Assembly: GCA_013396755.1 (NCBI GenBank)
Contig: VWZF01003276.1
Coordinates: 730,254-794,253, forward strand
DNA from: Sclerurus mexicanus
Taxonomy: Eukaryota > Chordata > Aves > Passeriformes > Furnariidae
Reading direction: 5' to 3'
Length of the DNA: 64,000 bases
Shown here piece by piece: positions 46,536-60,218 of the stretch (positions within the stretch are counted from its first letter, which is position 1; each line of letters opens with the position of its first letter). A program made the translations under genes and the position numbers. The notes beneath the pieces were generated by a model. That model saw nothing but the letters and a program-made list of their open reading frames with translations. It had not been told where the DNA came from and did not search any database.

Positions 46536-49500
46536 ATTTGCACAGAAGTAAATAATGCTAAAGATAATGGACACAAGAGCAGCAGCGGAAATTCTAATTA
46601 AATGCAAGAAAATAATTGTTCTCAGCATTCCCATTTGCAGATGATCCTACTGTTCAGAGGCACGTCACCCCTTTGACATATTCAAAGAGCCTTTAGTCTC
46701 TTCAGCAGTCACATCTCAATGAGAACAGGACCGTGCTGGCCAACCACTTCAGCAGAGCCAGAGTGAGACATTTTGCCATGACAGATACCACTGGGGCTAA
46801 CTCCAGGAATACATGCTGGAATTCAAAACAGTGCAGAGAAGGATAACAGCAACTAAATTAATGCAAAGGCATTACAAAAGTCATGCATTACTTATGCAAG
46901 GATTCTCAAGGGAAGAATCATGCAATTTACAGTAAAGGTGAACAGGAAGTGACATTCTTTACTTCTCTCAATACCAGTCTGGATGACTTAAATGGATGAA
47001 AATTTTGTTGATAAAAATGATATCTTCACATAGGACATATTTTGTTGTTTATTGCAAGATGTAGTGGTTGCTGAGGTATAAAAGATCCCAAGAATCAAAT
47101 AGCTATACTAATGAAAGTGAAGACCTATGAAATACCATGCAACTTTTGATTTAGGAAGATACGCACATGCAAACTGCTAAAACCTGATAGGATGTACCAA
47201 GAGAAAAAACTACCATGTAACAGGATTCCTAAACTTTTCCCCTAACCATTTGGCAGTAGAGACAGTCAGGGACTCCACAGCAAGCTAAAGGGACTTTTGG
47301 TCTGACCCTTGCCATAAAAAATACTATTCTTAACTTCAAAATCATTAGACAACAAAAAGCAGAAAAGTTTTGCTTGGAGTAACACAGAATAAACAATTAT
47401 CTCTTGTAGTCCCAGTTTTGGCTATATAAATATAGATGGAGATTTTGTAATGTGTTTGGACAGAGAAATGTTTGGGAAACTTTGACTTTGCAGATACAGA
47501 CTAGAGGACAAATGCTAAGGATAGGGTAGGACCTGGGTGTTTGTGTGCATGCTGAGCAGCCAGTTTTTAGATAGGTAGGCTGTGAACCTGCGGAAGGTGA
47601 CTTTCATTAAAATGAGTTTGCATCAACAGTGGAGTATTTGAGAGGTTGTGGTTGTTAAAAAAATAAAAAGATTTTATACACAGATATACTAAGACGATTA
47701 AAAGGATAAGATAAATATAAAGGTGGAAGTAAAATACCATAATGTTCTCAATCTATGTAGATTGAGATGCTATTTTACAGTTAACAGATGAAGAAAACAC
47801 TTGATACCATCTTTCTGAAATTCAGCTCAGGAGAAACTAATAGTTAAACTACAAATAACAAGAATTAGTGGAATCACTGGTGGATGGATAAAAACTTTGC
47901 AAAAGGGAAAGAGCAACAGACAGTTCTGCAGTATCTGATAGCACAGTAGTTACTAGTGATGTTCGTAAAGTAACTTGGCCCTGAACTTCTTTAAAAATGT
48001 CAGTCATGGCTCTGGTAGATTGTAGATGATGATTGTATTTGTTGACAATATAAATATGTAAGTATTGTCAATACAGGGTAAAGTAGTGTACAAAAATCTC
48101 GTTATGGCTAGATTAGTAGAAGCGAGATGAAATTCAATAATAGTATAGTGATGCTGCACTTCCCCGTAAAGGTGAATGATCACAACCCTGCTACTAGCAT
48201 CACACTTCTGTTGAAAGCTAGAATTTTGCAAAGAAATAAGGTGGAAATGTACTTGACTGTCCTACATAACAGCAGGAATATAAATTAATTAATTCATTTA
48301 TCCAGAAAATGAGATAACTCTCAGTAGCTCCAGTGGAAATAGACACTGGAATATTTGCTTAGTTTTGGTTACCTATGTCCAAGATCAATAAATTTAAACT
48401 CAAACAGTTACACAAAATCTCTGGTGGGTGAATAAGTAAAGCCAGAAAGATTGTTTTCTGCAAAGATCCAGAGCTTGTTATCTGACACTAAACAAGTCAA
48501 AAGGGCATGTCTTTATTAAGATACTCAGTAGGAGGATAAAAACTGGAAGAAATATTACTGTTTAGGCTAACAGCCAGTGATTGTACAAGAACAAAAAGGG
48601 AGAAAACAATTATAAATATACTCCGACTGGAAATGAGGCAAAAGGCCCAGTCTACTGGAACAATATATTTTGATACTATCTTTAAAGGAGAATGGTGATG
48701 GGAGGGATAAAAAAAGGTATTTTAAGCTAAGGCTATGAACAATTTTGAGAGTGAATGCATAAAATGCTACCTGTAATAATAAAGAACTGTATTTTGTGAT
48801 CCAGGAAGTTCATTCTAATTTTGTGCTTTCTTAAACCATTCTCAGCTAAGAAATTATAGGAATTTGCATCCCATCTTCTGTTTATTTTAGAGCATATGTT
48901 TAAACTGGAGGTACTCTTGTGAAAGCCACAATGCCTACTGCAAACTTGTATTTGACATGTGAAATCTTTCTGCATGGAACAATGCAAAATTAGATCACAT
49001 TAAAATTCTTTGTTTCCAGTGGTTATGATTTTACTGAAATCTTAACGCAGCAGTGAAAAGTTGTCTAAACTTGCTGATTTATTGTCTTCCTGAATCATTT
49101 TGCCATCATGGTCTTTTTTATCAAGAAACTCCCATTATAGGTTAAATAAAGGACCTTTTAAAGAGCCAACTCGATGTTAAGGCAAATCCCTTGATGTAAA
49201 AGTTCCACATGGTTGTGTGTGCCAAGTTACTGGTGCAGTTCATGGAGGAGTACATGAAGTGAACTGAAAATTTGCAGTCGAATTCAAGGTGCAAATAATT
49301 GCCATTTTATATGTAGTGGAGATGGTAGTGGAAGCCTTACAAAACATTGGAGTGAATCAGTACTGTGGGTAGTACAAAGAGAAGAATATGCAGATCTCTA
49401 CCTTTCTTTTCTTGTTTCCATACCCTCTACCTGGCAGGCCAGTTTGCTGCAAACATTTATGTAATAAAGTGTATTTTTTCTATGTAATAATAATAGTCAA

Positions 49501-52500
49501 AATGAAAAACTAGTTGTAAATGAAAAAGAAATGGAAAATGTATTATTTTTACTGGATAATGATGATGATTATTAGTATTGGGGTTTAATATTATATATAA
49601 TTTTGTCTTTATATGTATACAAAGTGTAAATCATGGGGCACAGAATTGTTTCCTAGTAACATTTTAGCCAGGTAAGGTATTAAAGAATTACAATGCAATA
49701 GTAAAGCCTACTGTATTCTGCTATTCAGGAAATATAGGGCAAAATGGTTGCTGAACTAATTTGTTAAATTTCAATTTAAACAAAAAATATTTCAGCTGCA
49801 TCTTTTGCATGTTAAAAAAAAAAGCAGTGAAGGCAAGTCTAAGTTCGCAACTCAGGAATGAGGGTTCAGTTATATCAGGTTTGCTTTGTTGGCAGAAGTT
49901 TTGGGGTTAAAACTATGTTCTTGATTTGAGACTGCCCTCCATCTGCACAGGGGCTGCATTTTAATGCATGCGTCTCCTTCTCTCTTCTTGAGAATATTCC
50001 ACTGAGAGCAACAGGGATTTAGTTTAGGTCTTCATTAGAACACAAGCTGTTAGGAGTCAGAGGAATTCCCCTGACACTGGACCTATTCACATTACATCTG
50101 AGAACTTGAATCATCTTTCATGCTGCTTTATCTCATCTTTATTGAAAATAGCAGTTTTGTTGTTTTTATTTAATTGTCTCCTCTATTCACAGAGAAGAGT
50201 TTTTGTGGAACTTTTTTTTTTCTCTCTGGAATGATTTATTTTGTAAAGAAACAAAAAAGTAATTTTTAAACAAATCTAACTATTGACTGTACAGATTTGC
50301 TTTTTAAACATCTCAGAGTTCTGACCTACAACAGCTAAGTGCTTAATTAGTCTGTTTTGAACTTAGACCCCAGATATATCTCATACAAGAAAAGAATCTT
50401 GATTAAATTCATCCCAAATGTGAGATAGAGGAGGCTAGATGTGGAAAAAATGTTTCCTCGTTCTCTTGTCACTTGTATTCCAGAGTAGGGGTTTTTTGTT
50501 TCTTTGTTCTGTAATATGAATCTAGCAAAGAAAGCTGTTTTTTTATAAATTTTCTTTTCGGGAAAAATGTCTGTTCAAATAAATGCTTGTAAATTATCTC
50601 TTAATGTCAAAGACACACCCACTCAAACAATTAATCCAGGAAAAATTTATCAGACTTATGAAAAAGATCTTGCACGGTTCTATAGCTATAGGAAAACATA
50701 TGAGATAGAGAGATAGATTGGATATGGGCAGCAGTAGTTACTGAAAATATTTTCTAAAGATTAACTGCAATGAAAATTAAAGGTAATACAAGGATAATAA
50801 TGATAGGACAAATAAGTATCAGGCCAAAGCAACTCTTATAAATCTATTGAGTCATTTTCATACCCAAAATATTGGAGTGTAATTCAAAAGGAATATGATG
50901 AAAAAACCCAGAGGGGAGAAAGGAGGAGGAGAAATTATACATAAATATACCTATGTATTATATATATATATGCAATATTTATATGCACATACATATATTA
51001 TTCTACATTAGTGTATAATTTTGTCTGATGGAGATTATGTTATATAATGTGTATGTGTGTAAAAGTTTTCCGGCTGTTTTACTAGGTTGTTATTCATACA
51101 CTGTAATGAGTTTCTTAGGAGAGTCTGTCTGTATGTTATTTTTCACAGCACTATTAGATTATCTTTTTCTTCCTTTTCTGCATCCTTTTAAGGCAAAAAG
51201 CACAGTGGATCAGATCCTGTGGGGGTTTGAATTTTTCAGAAAGATTTGTGCTGTTCACATGGATAAGCTGCTGCATGACTAAAGTAGGAAATTAAGCATG
51301 ATGGAAGATAGGAATTTTTACGCAGTGTACTAGCTGCACCCTAATAATTGATTGTGCCCATGTTTTCATTTTGCAGCAAATGAAAGGAACCTAACACTGG
51401 TGGCAATTTCTAAGCAAATAATGCATTACAGATTCATATTCAGCTTTTTTCTCACAATAAGAGAATGAGAGCCGTGTAATAGTATTGGTTACAGTATTTC
51501 TCAGCCTACCACGTTACTCAAATGTGTAAGTAAATGAACAATAAAAAATACATTCTATTATTTCAGTAGATAAGTATTGTGCAAGAGATTACTTACGTTA
51601 AGTGGAGTTTTGTATAATGAACGTACAGTTTTCACAGTATTCCCTATCCAAATAGTATTTCCAAAAAAGATTTCTTAAGTCATGATCACAGCTATTCTCA
51701 GAGATACCTCATTGTAAACAAATTGAAAACATTAGAACTTGAAATTGTGCTTCAACTTACACTTCAGTTGCTCTTTTATTCCTCTTAAGTATTTACGGTT
51801 TGAAATTATACTATTCAAATAGAAGAAATGCTTAATTGATAAAAATTTTCACATATATTTTCAAGTAACTTGTGTAAGTATGTCATACGAAGAGATAAGT
51901 GAAATCAGATTAGGAAGAAAATTGTGTGGAATCTAGAGCTTGTGTGGGACTTGAAAGGAGATGAGGTCCTGGATTTGAATCTCCTTTTTCATAACTCTCA
52001 AGTGCATGTAAACTGTTCTGCTGTTAAATCACAGTGTTTGTTTGGATTTTTTAACCTCTAGTGAGTTCTACAGATGAAAAAAACACATTATCCTCAGAGA
52101 AGTTCATGTGGTTTTATAACAATCTGACAATGCAGATACTTGAGAGTTAGTGCCAGCAATGAATTCATTTAACTTTGAAATAAAATCCTGCTCAAACATT
52201 AAATTTGACATGAGATTTTAAAAACATTTGTATTTATAATATGGAAGATAAGAGAATGAAAGGAATATAATTTTGATGAGACTAATCACAAGTTTTCTAG
52301 AGCTATGCTTTAGCATTTGTGATCCTTGATGACGGCAACATATAGAAATGAGAATATTTGTTAAACCTTTAATAATATTATATATAGATTTATATAGTTT
52401 TCTGTATAGTTTATGTGAAGATGCATGTCAGAAGTTAAACCTTCTAATGGACTGAAAATCTGAAAAATACTTTGCAAAGAGACCTGAAGGTGACTCCTGA

Positions 52501-53741
52501 ACACGTCTTGGTTCATAATTTGTTACAGTTAGCCTGTTCATAATTAGTGCTGCTAATAGTAGATATTGCAGAACAGTGTGCAAAATTTCAAACTCTTCAG
52601 AGGATCTGTATAATCCCTATGCTTATTTGACCTTATTGAAGATTCAGCTTTTATTTTGCATTTCTAGAAGTCAGCACTTCTGATTGCATAACAGAACATT
52701 TTTCTAGTAGGTCTATGAGATCTCAGGTTGTTTGAATAAACATTAGACTTTTGACTGATCAGAAGGAAACACTGAAGATGTGACCTGTGTTTTTCTTTTT
52801 GCACTTTTACATGACTAAAATGAAAATTCTTAGCTTTTAAAGTCAAACGTATTAAAAAATTAGTGTGAGATACTGCTCTCCATGAAAACTTTTGGTGGAA
52901 TCTTCCAGTTGACTGATCCTTGAAATGTTGGGTAGTGAACCGAATGAAGTCCAAATTATCTTATTATTCTGAGCAGAACTGATTTCCATATACATATTGT
53001 CTATGTATCTTGCATTGAAGTCTTTAAAACTTATAAAGAAAAATAGTTATGACTTTTGCCTTCAATGACTTTTAGGAGATAGAATTTTTCTACTCAAAAT
53101 GGAACTAATGAGCAATTAATGAATTTCCAAAGAAATCTCTGCTTTGTGTCTATCTTGGTGGTAGTGATGTCTGTTTGTATCGCAACAAAAGCTATGAGAA
53201 CAAAAGTTATGCATGTATTCTAAAGACAGGTTGTAAAATATTCTGTTTGGACCCCAAGACACAACATTCTGACTGGACCACTGCCATCATACAAGAAGTG
53301 GTAGATGATCTTAGGAAATAATCACTTAAGAAAATCAGTGAATAAAAATAAGTAACTTCAATTTTTACAAATATTCCCACTATACAAGAGATAACTGTAT
53401 ATAGATTGTTTAAAAATTACTCCCATGCTTCAGAAAATTTGATTAAAATGAGAGTTAATTATATCAATGATCATAGGAATATTATTTATGCTATTCATAA
53501 GAGTCATATTTGAGTGATTTGACAGTAGAATGAATAATAAATAAGCATTGTTTAAAAAGCCAATTTATAGAGCTTTATTGTGTTTTGTTCAAATGAACTT
53601 TTGAAGGTTCAATTAATTTTGGGAAATGTCAGCTCAGCAGTCTCACTGGGATAGGGAAAATCTGCCAGGATGTTTGGTGTATGGGCAGCAGGATCAGAAA
53701 AGCTGCATTGCTGGAAGCAGTGTGGCCACCAATGTTGTAAT
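46536..53741. other. Intergenic, no recognised gene
   Basis: AT-rich. A TA-rich microsatellite-like patch lies at about 50936-51005, with an (AT)n core at 50958-50971. No coding, RNA or clear transposon signal seen; short frames appear random. Confidence 0.6.
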
Positions 53742-53789
53742 GACCTGGTAATTGACCTTGTGAATAATCTTGTAAATGACCTTGTAAAT
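53742..53789 (+). repeat. 12-bp minisatellite, four copies
   Basis: Four tandem 12-mers: GACCTGGTAATT, GACCTTGTGAAT, AATCTTGTAAAT and GACCTTGTAAAT. They lie inside a 95-codon minus-strand open frame (53629-53916), in which they give a four-residue periodicity. That frame is not recognised as any protein. Confidence 0.85.
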
Positions 53790-56700
53790 TGGCTCTTTTT
53801 CGGAGATTTGCTAATTCTCTCAGCAGTAAAGTAGCCAAGAACATATGAGGACTGTCAGGGCCAAAATCTCCCAATTTACTGGAAAATACTTTCAAAAAGT
53901 AAACAAATTCTGTCAAAGCAGAATCCTAATTTTCAAGGACTGTGTATGTTTATTAGAAATACCATGTGTGAATATCTTTTGCCTTCACTGAAAAATAGCC
54001 TTTAGTCATAAATCTGAATTCTAAAGATCCTTTGACTGAAGCATAGTTTGAAAGCACACATGCTGGGTTCTCAGTGGTTATTCAGTAAAACACTTATGAT
54101 TGCAGTATTTCACATGATGTCTTGGTAACGTCAAGCCTGTCTTCTGCTTGCAGATAAAAATACCTGTTTTTGTAACAGGTTCATTGGTTTGGGTTACATC
54201 CTTCCTCTAAACCCTCTTAGTCTGAAGAAGCTCAAAAGCAATAAGTTAGAGTTTTGAAGTTACGTTGATTTGGGCCATGCGCAAGATTTACTTAGTAATC
54301 AATGTCAAGTATGGTATGAAAATGTGTATGTGTTAAAAACATCGATGCACTATGATCCAAATCCGAAAAAAAAAAAAAATTGTGCCAATTGTGTAACCAG
54401 TAAAGGTTAAGAAATGCTTAGAAAAAAATTTCCATTTCAGCAACTGGGGTTAAATGGCTAAACAAGTTCCTGTCTGTGAATATAGGTTAAAATTGATGCA
54501 TCACTTATGTTCTACTTATGCTGTTTTGATTTTAGTAGTCTCAAGGAATCATGACTCAGTTTCTTCTGAGATAAACCCATAATATCCTGCAGTATTTTTC
54601 AAGTACTGAGAGAGATAGTGGCATTTACCAGTAATTAATTATCCATCTCTTAAAATAAATGTTATTGTTATGTTTATTTACAAGTATTTAAATGTAAATT
54701 TTTGTTCAATACAAGCCTGATACCTATTTTACATGAAAATCAGTGGTTTATGTGCAAGTATGGGAAGCTACTAAGATACCTTAGTTACCACTGACAAAGA
54801 CTTTCTAATTTTTTTTTACATTAAAATTTGCTTATTTTTTGGTCCAAATAAAGTTCTAATTACTATTACATCCTAACAGAATTAAAAGAATATGAAGTGA
54901 ACAAAAAATAGCTAAAACTTAATGGTTAATAAGGATAATTTTGTATTAAAAAAATTAAGTCAAGGATACACTAAATCTTGAAAACTGAAAAAATGTTGGA
55001 GGCTATTATCTGTGTACAATGAAGTCCCAGAAACACCTTCCATCTTTGATGAGACATTGGAGAAAGATAAATAATTAGTCTGGTTTTGCTTTCTGATTTC
55101 CAGTTTACTATACTGCACAATCTTCGCTCGTGCACTTTCAGCACTGGTTTTGCATTAGCAAGCTATAAGCAGTAGCAAAACAATAGAAAGGAAGAAAGAA
55201 GCCATGGTACAGTACCAAAAATCAACTTTTAGTTTAATGGAGCATCTGGAACATAGTAAATTTACTGAATCGTATTTATTAGTGATACAGAGTTACTTCT
55301 AATGATAAAAGATTTTTAATTGCTGCATTTAGACAAGACCTGCTATAGGTTATGGAGACATAAACTTTGGTCTCTTTTTTTGTGGGGGATCAGATTAATT
55401 TTTGTTCTGAAATCCTTATACTGTAATCTCTGTTGGAAGATCTTTGTGAACAAGATCATCAGAAAACACCATAGCAGTGATAAGTAATACTTTACGAGGG
55501 CTTTCTTGTGTGTTTAAACTTAATTGAATTTATTTAGACTGGGTGTTTTGTTTGTTTGTTTGTTTATTTGATAGTTTGTTTTTATAATTAGTATAGTAGC
55601 TGTTCCTAGGAGATGTGGAAGTGTGTGTAGCTTACTTGTCTTTGTGTTGCATCACTTAAAGTTGTGAAGTTGTGTAGGTGAGGAGTGAACACTCCCTGAC
55701 CTGCTCCCAGTAGTTCCAGCTTCCAAACTATTTTCAGGAAATATTTCTAGCAGCCCAGCTGGCACTGAATTTTGGTTTTCCTTTTGCCATGACATGCCTT
55801 TTATTTTTTTTTCTTTTTTCTTTAGGCTATGTGTTAGTACTAATTTGGGCAACAAAATTACCTGGCACTTATCATCAAAATGCCTCTTTCTATGCCACTT
55901 CAGGATAAGTGATGACAGACCCTGAGAGCAGAGTACAGCCATACATAGTACATATAGTTGACATTTTTAAGAGAGAAACCAGATAATAATGCACTTTTAC
56001 AGGAAACACTTATTGCATGAAAGGATTTGTTTTGATTCGTCTTCCAACAGATACGAAATTCCAAGTTTTGCAGATGAGTCACTTCAGACCATTCTACCTT
56101 CTTTGAGTAGAAATTCAGAAATCATAGAACTTTAGTTTCAGTCTTCAAATGATTTTGCTATATGAATTTGAAAAATGTCAATTTCTGTGTCTTTTCTCAT
56201 TCGCTTTCAACTTTTGGATAGAGCAACTTTTCTTTTAACTAACTCTAATTTAATTACATTTTTTTGTAAGTGATTCCCAAGTCTTGAGCAAATACATGAC
56301 TTTGTTTTCAGGTCTTGCTTTTTCTACAAACTCTGCATGTGATATATTTCATTTAATTCTGCTTCTGTTTTAAATGTTCTGGTCTGTTATTTTTACAAGT
56401 AGTTTTTTGTATCTTTGAACCCTTATTTATTATAATGTATTTGGTTGTTGGGCTCTGAAGAAACTAAGTATATCAAACATCAAAAGTCATCCAGCTGCAT
56501 TTCAACTCTGTACTCTGTATTCTGTACAGATTTTAAACTTTTGCATTATGCCTAAGACCTATTGATTATTATTGATTCAAGCTAATAATTTCCACTTAAA
56601 ATAGACAGTGAGTTTGGTAGACTTTTGAGATAAAATGACTTTCCTGCACAGGCCTTTAAATCAAACAATGTAATTGATATTGATGTTAAATGGAATCAGA

Positions 56701-59494
56701 ACATAGTATTTACATTTATTACAAAGCATTTCCTCATGTTCTGCTAACAGAATCTGTGCTCTGACTGAAATATTGATCAGAAGTTTTAACTGAAAAGCAA
56801 CCTTAAAATTAATACCAACAACTGTAATTATGCATTTCATCTGCTTATTTATTGTGGTATGTACCTATGACAGATCTATCTTACTGATCTAACTCTACTG
56901 ATAGAGTTTAGGCAACTTTCTCAGTGCCATCCACTGTAGACCTAAGTCTTGCTTGAAATCTAAATTGCCTGATTTTTCCTGGCAGTGTTCCATGATGCTT
57001 TTAACCGTGACAAGTATTTTGTACAAGGTGGTTATTTTTTTAGGGAAACAAAATATGTTCTTTGTAAAATCTAAATTAATCATGTGAGGTCAGCAGGAAT
57101 AATTTTCTGATATCAAAAGATAATGTTCAAAATAAAAAGATTGAAATGAATTAATGAATTTGGTGTTCATCTGATATGGAGCATACAAACACAAATCCTT
57201 AGTTAAGTACCAAACAATGTTAAATATTGCCCAGATACCAGTTTGAGATCCTCACTTTGAGGTCACATTCCAAGGATTATATCTATCTGCAAGGTATAAA
57301 GAGGAAGAAATATTTAATTTCCCCCAGTCTCAGAGCCAGTACAGAGCCACTGTCTTTTGATGACTTGCTCTGCTCTAGTGTCATGGCTAACATGGGAACA
57401 TCCTCACTCAAGCTCTTCTCTAACCTGTCATGGCATTTTTCCCTTTCACCAACAAATTTAAATTTCACCCCTGGAAGATTTAAAAATTTAGGAAAGGAAT
57501 GGGAAAAGAATTCTATTGTTCTTCCACTACTTGTCCTGCAAGAAGGTATTAGTTGAATCATGGTGAGTCAGTTGGTCAGTACATTCACTTTCCACAAAGT
57601 AGACCAATGTTTGCTTTCAAGGAATGCTTCAGTGCTTTATATTAAGCAATCACATTTTAAAGAAAAACGGTATTACAAAACCCACCCAATTTCTCTGAAT
57701 TTCAGAGTCTGAGGGAATCAGGAATTTATCTGATTCTTAGAAGGATCATTGAGAGGTGTGTATTTTAGTGAATGATGAATTAGGCCTGCAATAAAAAAAA
57801 CTAGTAATCTGCTGATAGTTGTAATGAGAGCTACTTCTAGGGCACAATTTCAGAAGGTACATAGACACCCTCTTTAGCTAAGCATAAGCTAGGCCAATGG
57901 CTGGCACTGTGGCTGTGCAATGATACTTCAGACTTAGAATTTTGTTTACTAAGAAAATGTGGGGACTTCAGCATGTTGAGGCTCCAAATTCTTACAGCAG
58001 ACTGTGCAGCTTGCACACAACAACCTTCCAGATTGACAACAGAGCTGAGACTGTTTTGCAATACATGTTAATTATGTAGTTGATGGTCATTTCTTATTTA
58101 TAGAAAATGAAAGAAAAATTTTCCAGCCTTTGAAATAAAAACGGGGTTTACATTTCTGGTCTTAAGCACTGTGCTTTATTAAATACAGCTACAAAATTTC
58201 TTATTTTAGAGTCCTGGGATTTTATTTTTATTTTCTATGTATTTTACCTTATTCTTACCTGCTACTCCTCACTGTAAACATAGATGACTGAATGTGTTGG
58301 GAAAAAAGTAATCACATGAAATACATTTAATCAGAATTGTATCTGATAATCTTGTTAAAAAATTCCTATTCTGTAAATTAATAATGCTTTTTGGAAACTG
58401 AGAATATGTATTTTTTCTGAACAGTATTTTAAATTTATTTAAATTGTTAGGACTGCTTATCACATAGATCCATTCTCTTAAACCTAGAGAAGAGAAATTA
58501 TGTTTATGAGAAGATCTGGACTCTGATTTAGTAGCTTATGGACACAAAAAAAAATCACAGATAGCAATGCAGATGAGAGGAAGCACAAGATTTTAAATCA
58601 TCTTTTCACATTCAAATGCTGGCTTAATGAATATTATGAGAAACAAAATAAATGGAAATAAGAAGGAAGAGATATAAGAAAAAATTATTTTCAAGATTTT
58701 AACTAATTATTCTTAAAACCAAATCAGTTAAGGATCATTTAAAAACCCATACTCACTTTACTTATTGGTTCATTTTGTAAGGAAAGCTATTAATTACTAT
58801 TCTTGACATTGCTAAATTCTTATCTCTTGCACTCAGAGGTCTTTATTAAGCTTTTTGGCAAAACATTTTATTTCTTTTAGAAGAACAAATGTTTCTGCAT
58901 GAAAAAAATTACAGTTTTTTGTTTGTTTGTATATTTTCCAGAAGAAGAAAAATTAATCAAGAGTTTTTTTAAAAAAACACCAGCACTTAAGGATTATTGA
59001 AGAGCAAGGGAATATGATTCTGTGAAAAGAAGAATTTGTAAACTTAAAGATTCATCCTTGTTTTTTCATGTAGGTGTCACTGTGAAAGATTTTACAGAGG
59101 ATTAGATAGATGAAGTCACATGGCCAAGGCTGAGTCAAAGGCTAAGTGCATTAGCCCTGCTAATGAATGCTTTATCTCTTCTCCTGCAATAATACTTCAT
59201 TTTTAAATGACCATTACCTAAACATTACAATTAGAGCCTCTTCTTAGAAAAGCTTAATTAAATTGAATGAATATTTAATTAAATATATGACAATTTAATA
59301 CTTTTATTAACCTGCAGTTATTTGTCGTACTGGTTTATAATTTGGTTATTGGGTCAGTCTTTAAGTGAAACTAAGCCTCTGTTTCACTCAGAAAAAAAAA
59401 AAAAACACAAACTTAATATCACAGCCATCTTTTTAGTAAAATAGTAAGTAGTAGAACTACTGTGATCAGTAGGTCAAGCGACATGATTCTCTTC
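53790..59494. other. Intergenic, no recognised gene
   Basis: AT-rich, with a TTTG run near 55549-55570. At 57227-57561 both strands are open for about 92-110 codons, but neither product is recognisable. No other structure was noticed. Confidence 0.55.
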
Positions 59495-59821
59495 CTCTTC
59501 TCACAAGTCCCTGTCTGGAGTACTGTGTCCAGGTCTGGGGGCTCCAGTGTGAGGACGTGGACCTGTTGGAGCAAGTCCAGAGGAGGAACATGAAGATGCT
59601 CAGAGGGCTGGAACACCTTTCCTCTGAAGACACACTATGAGAGTTAGACCTGTTCAGCCTGGAGAAACTATGAAAGCCCTATCCCTGGAAGTGTTCAAGA
59701 ACAGGTTGGATGGGGCTTTGAGCAATCTCCTCTGCTGTAAGGTGTCCTTGCCTATGGCAAGGTGTTGTAAGGAGATGTTATTTAAGGTCCCTTCCAACCC
59801 AAACCATTCTAGGATTCTATG
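59495..59821 (+). mobile_element. CR1 LINE 3' fragment with internal deletion
   Basis: The left part reads TGTCTGGAGTACTGTGTCCA and GGTCTGGGGGCTCCAG, the CR1 RT C-terminal region. The right part reads GGAAGTGTTCAAGAACAGGT, TTTAAGGTCCCTTCCAACCC and ATTCTAGGATTCTATGA, the CR1 3' terminus. Plus orientation. It is shorter than a standard CR1 over this span, so internal sequence is missing. Confidence 0.9.
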
Positions 59822-60172
59822 AACTTCTGCATGTTACTGACAGGGATTTTTTTCATGGGAAGCTGATATGGGAGGTAGATGTTAGAGCTGATCTGTTTTG
59901 AACGTGAGCAGCAATGTGCTGGTGAGATGTGTAAAGCAATTAAATCTTTAGTGTATCAAACGGATGTCATTTGAGAAGTGATCAAAGCCTGCAGTTCACC
60001 TGAATGAGGCAAAATTTTGTGTCTAAATATTATTGTCTACTCTGTCTCTTAGAGCTTGAGACCCAACAGTTGTCTAAATTTCTATTCAAGAGAAGTAATT
60101 TTCCCTTCGGTCTTCTCTGCAAACAAAGGACACACAACTACAAGTGCAGCTGCCATGCTTGTAACCTGTCAA

Positions 60173-60218
60173 GTCATTAAGGTCCCTTCCAACCCAGACC
60201 ATTCTATGATTCTATCAT
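60173..60218 (+). mobile_element. CR1 3' terminus, very short copy
   Basis: ATTAAGGTCCCTTCCAACCC is followed by AGACCATTCTATGATTCTAT, only the last 40-50 bp of a CR1. It lies 352 bp after the previous copy, same orientation. Confidence 0.85.
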
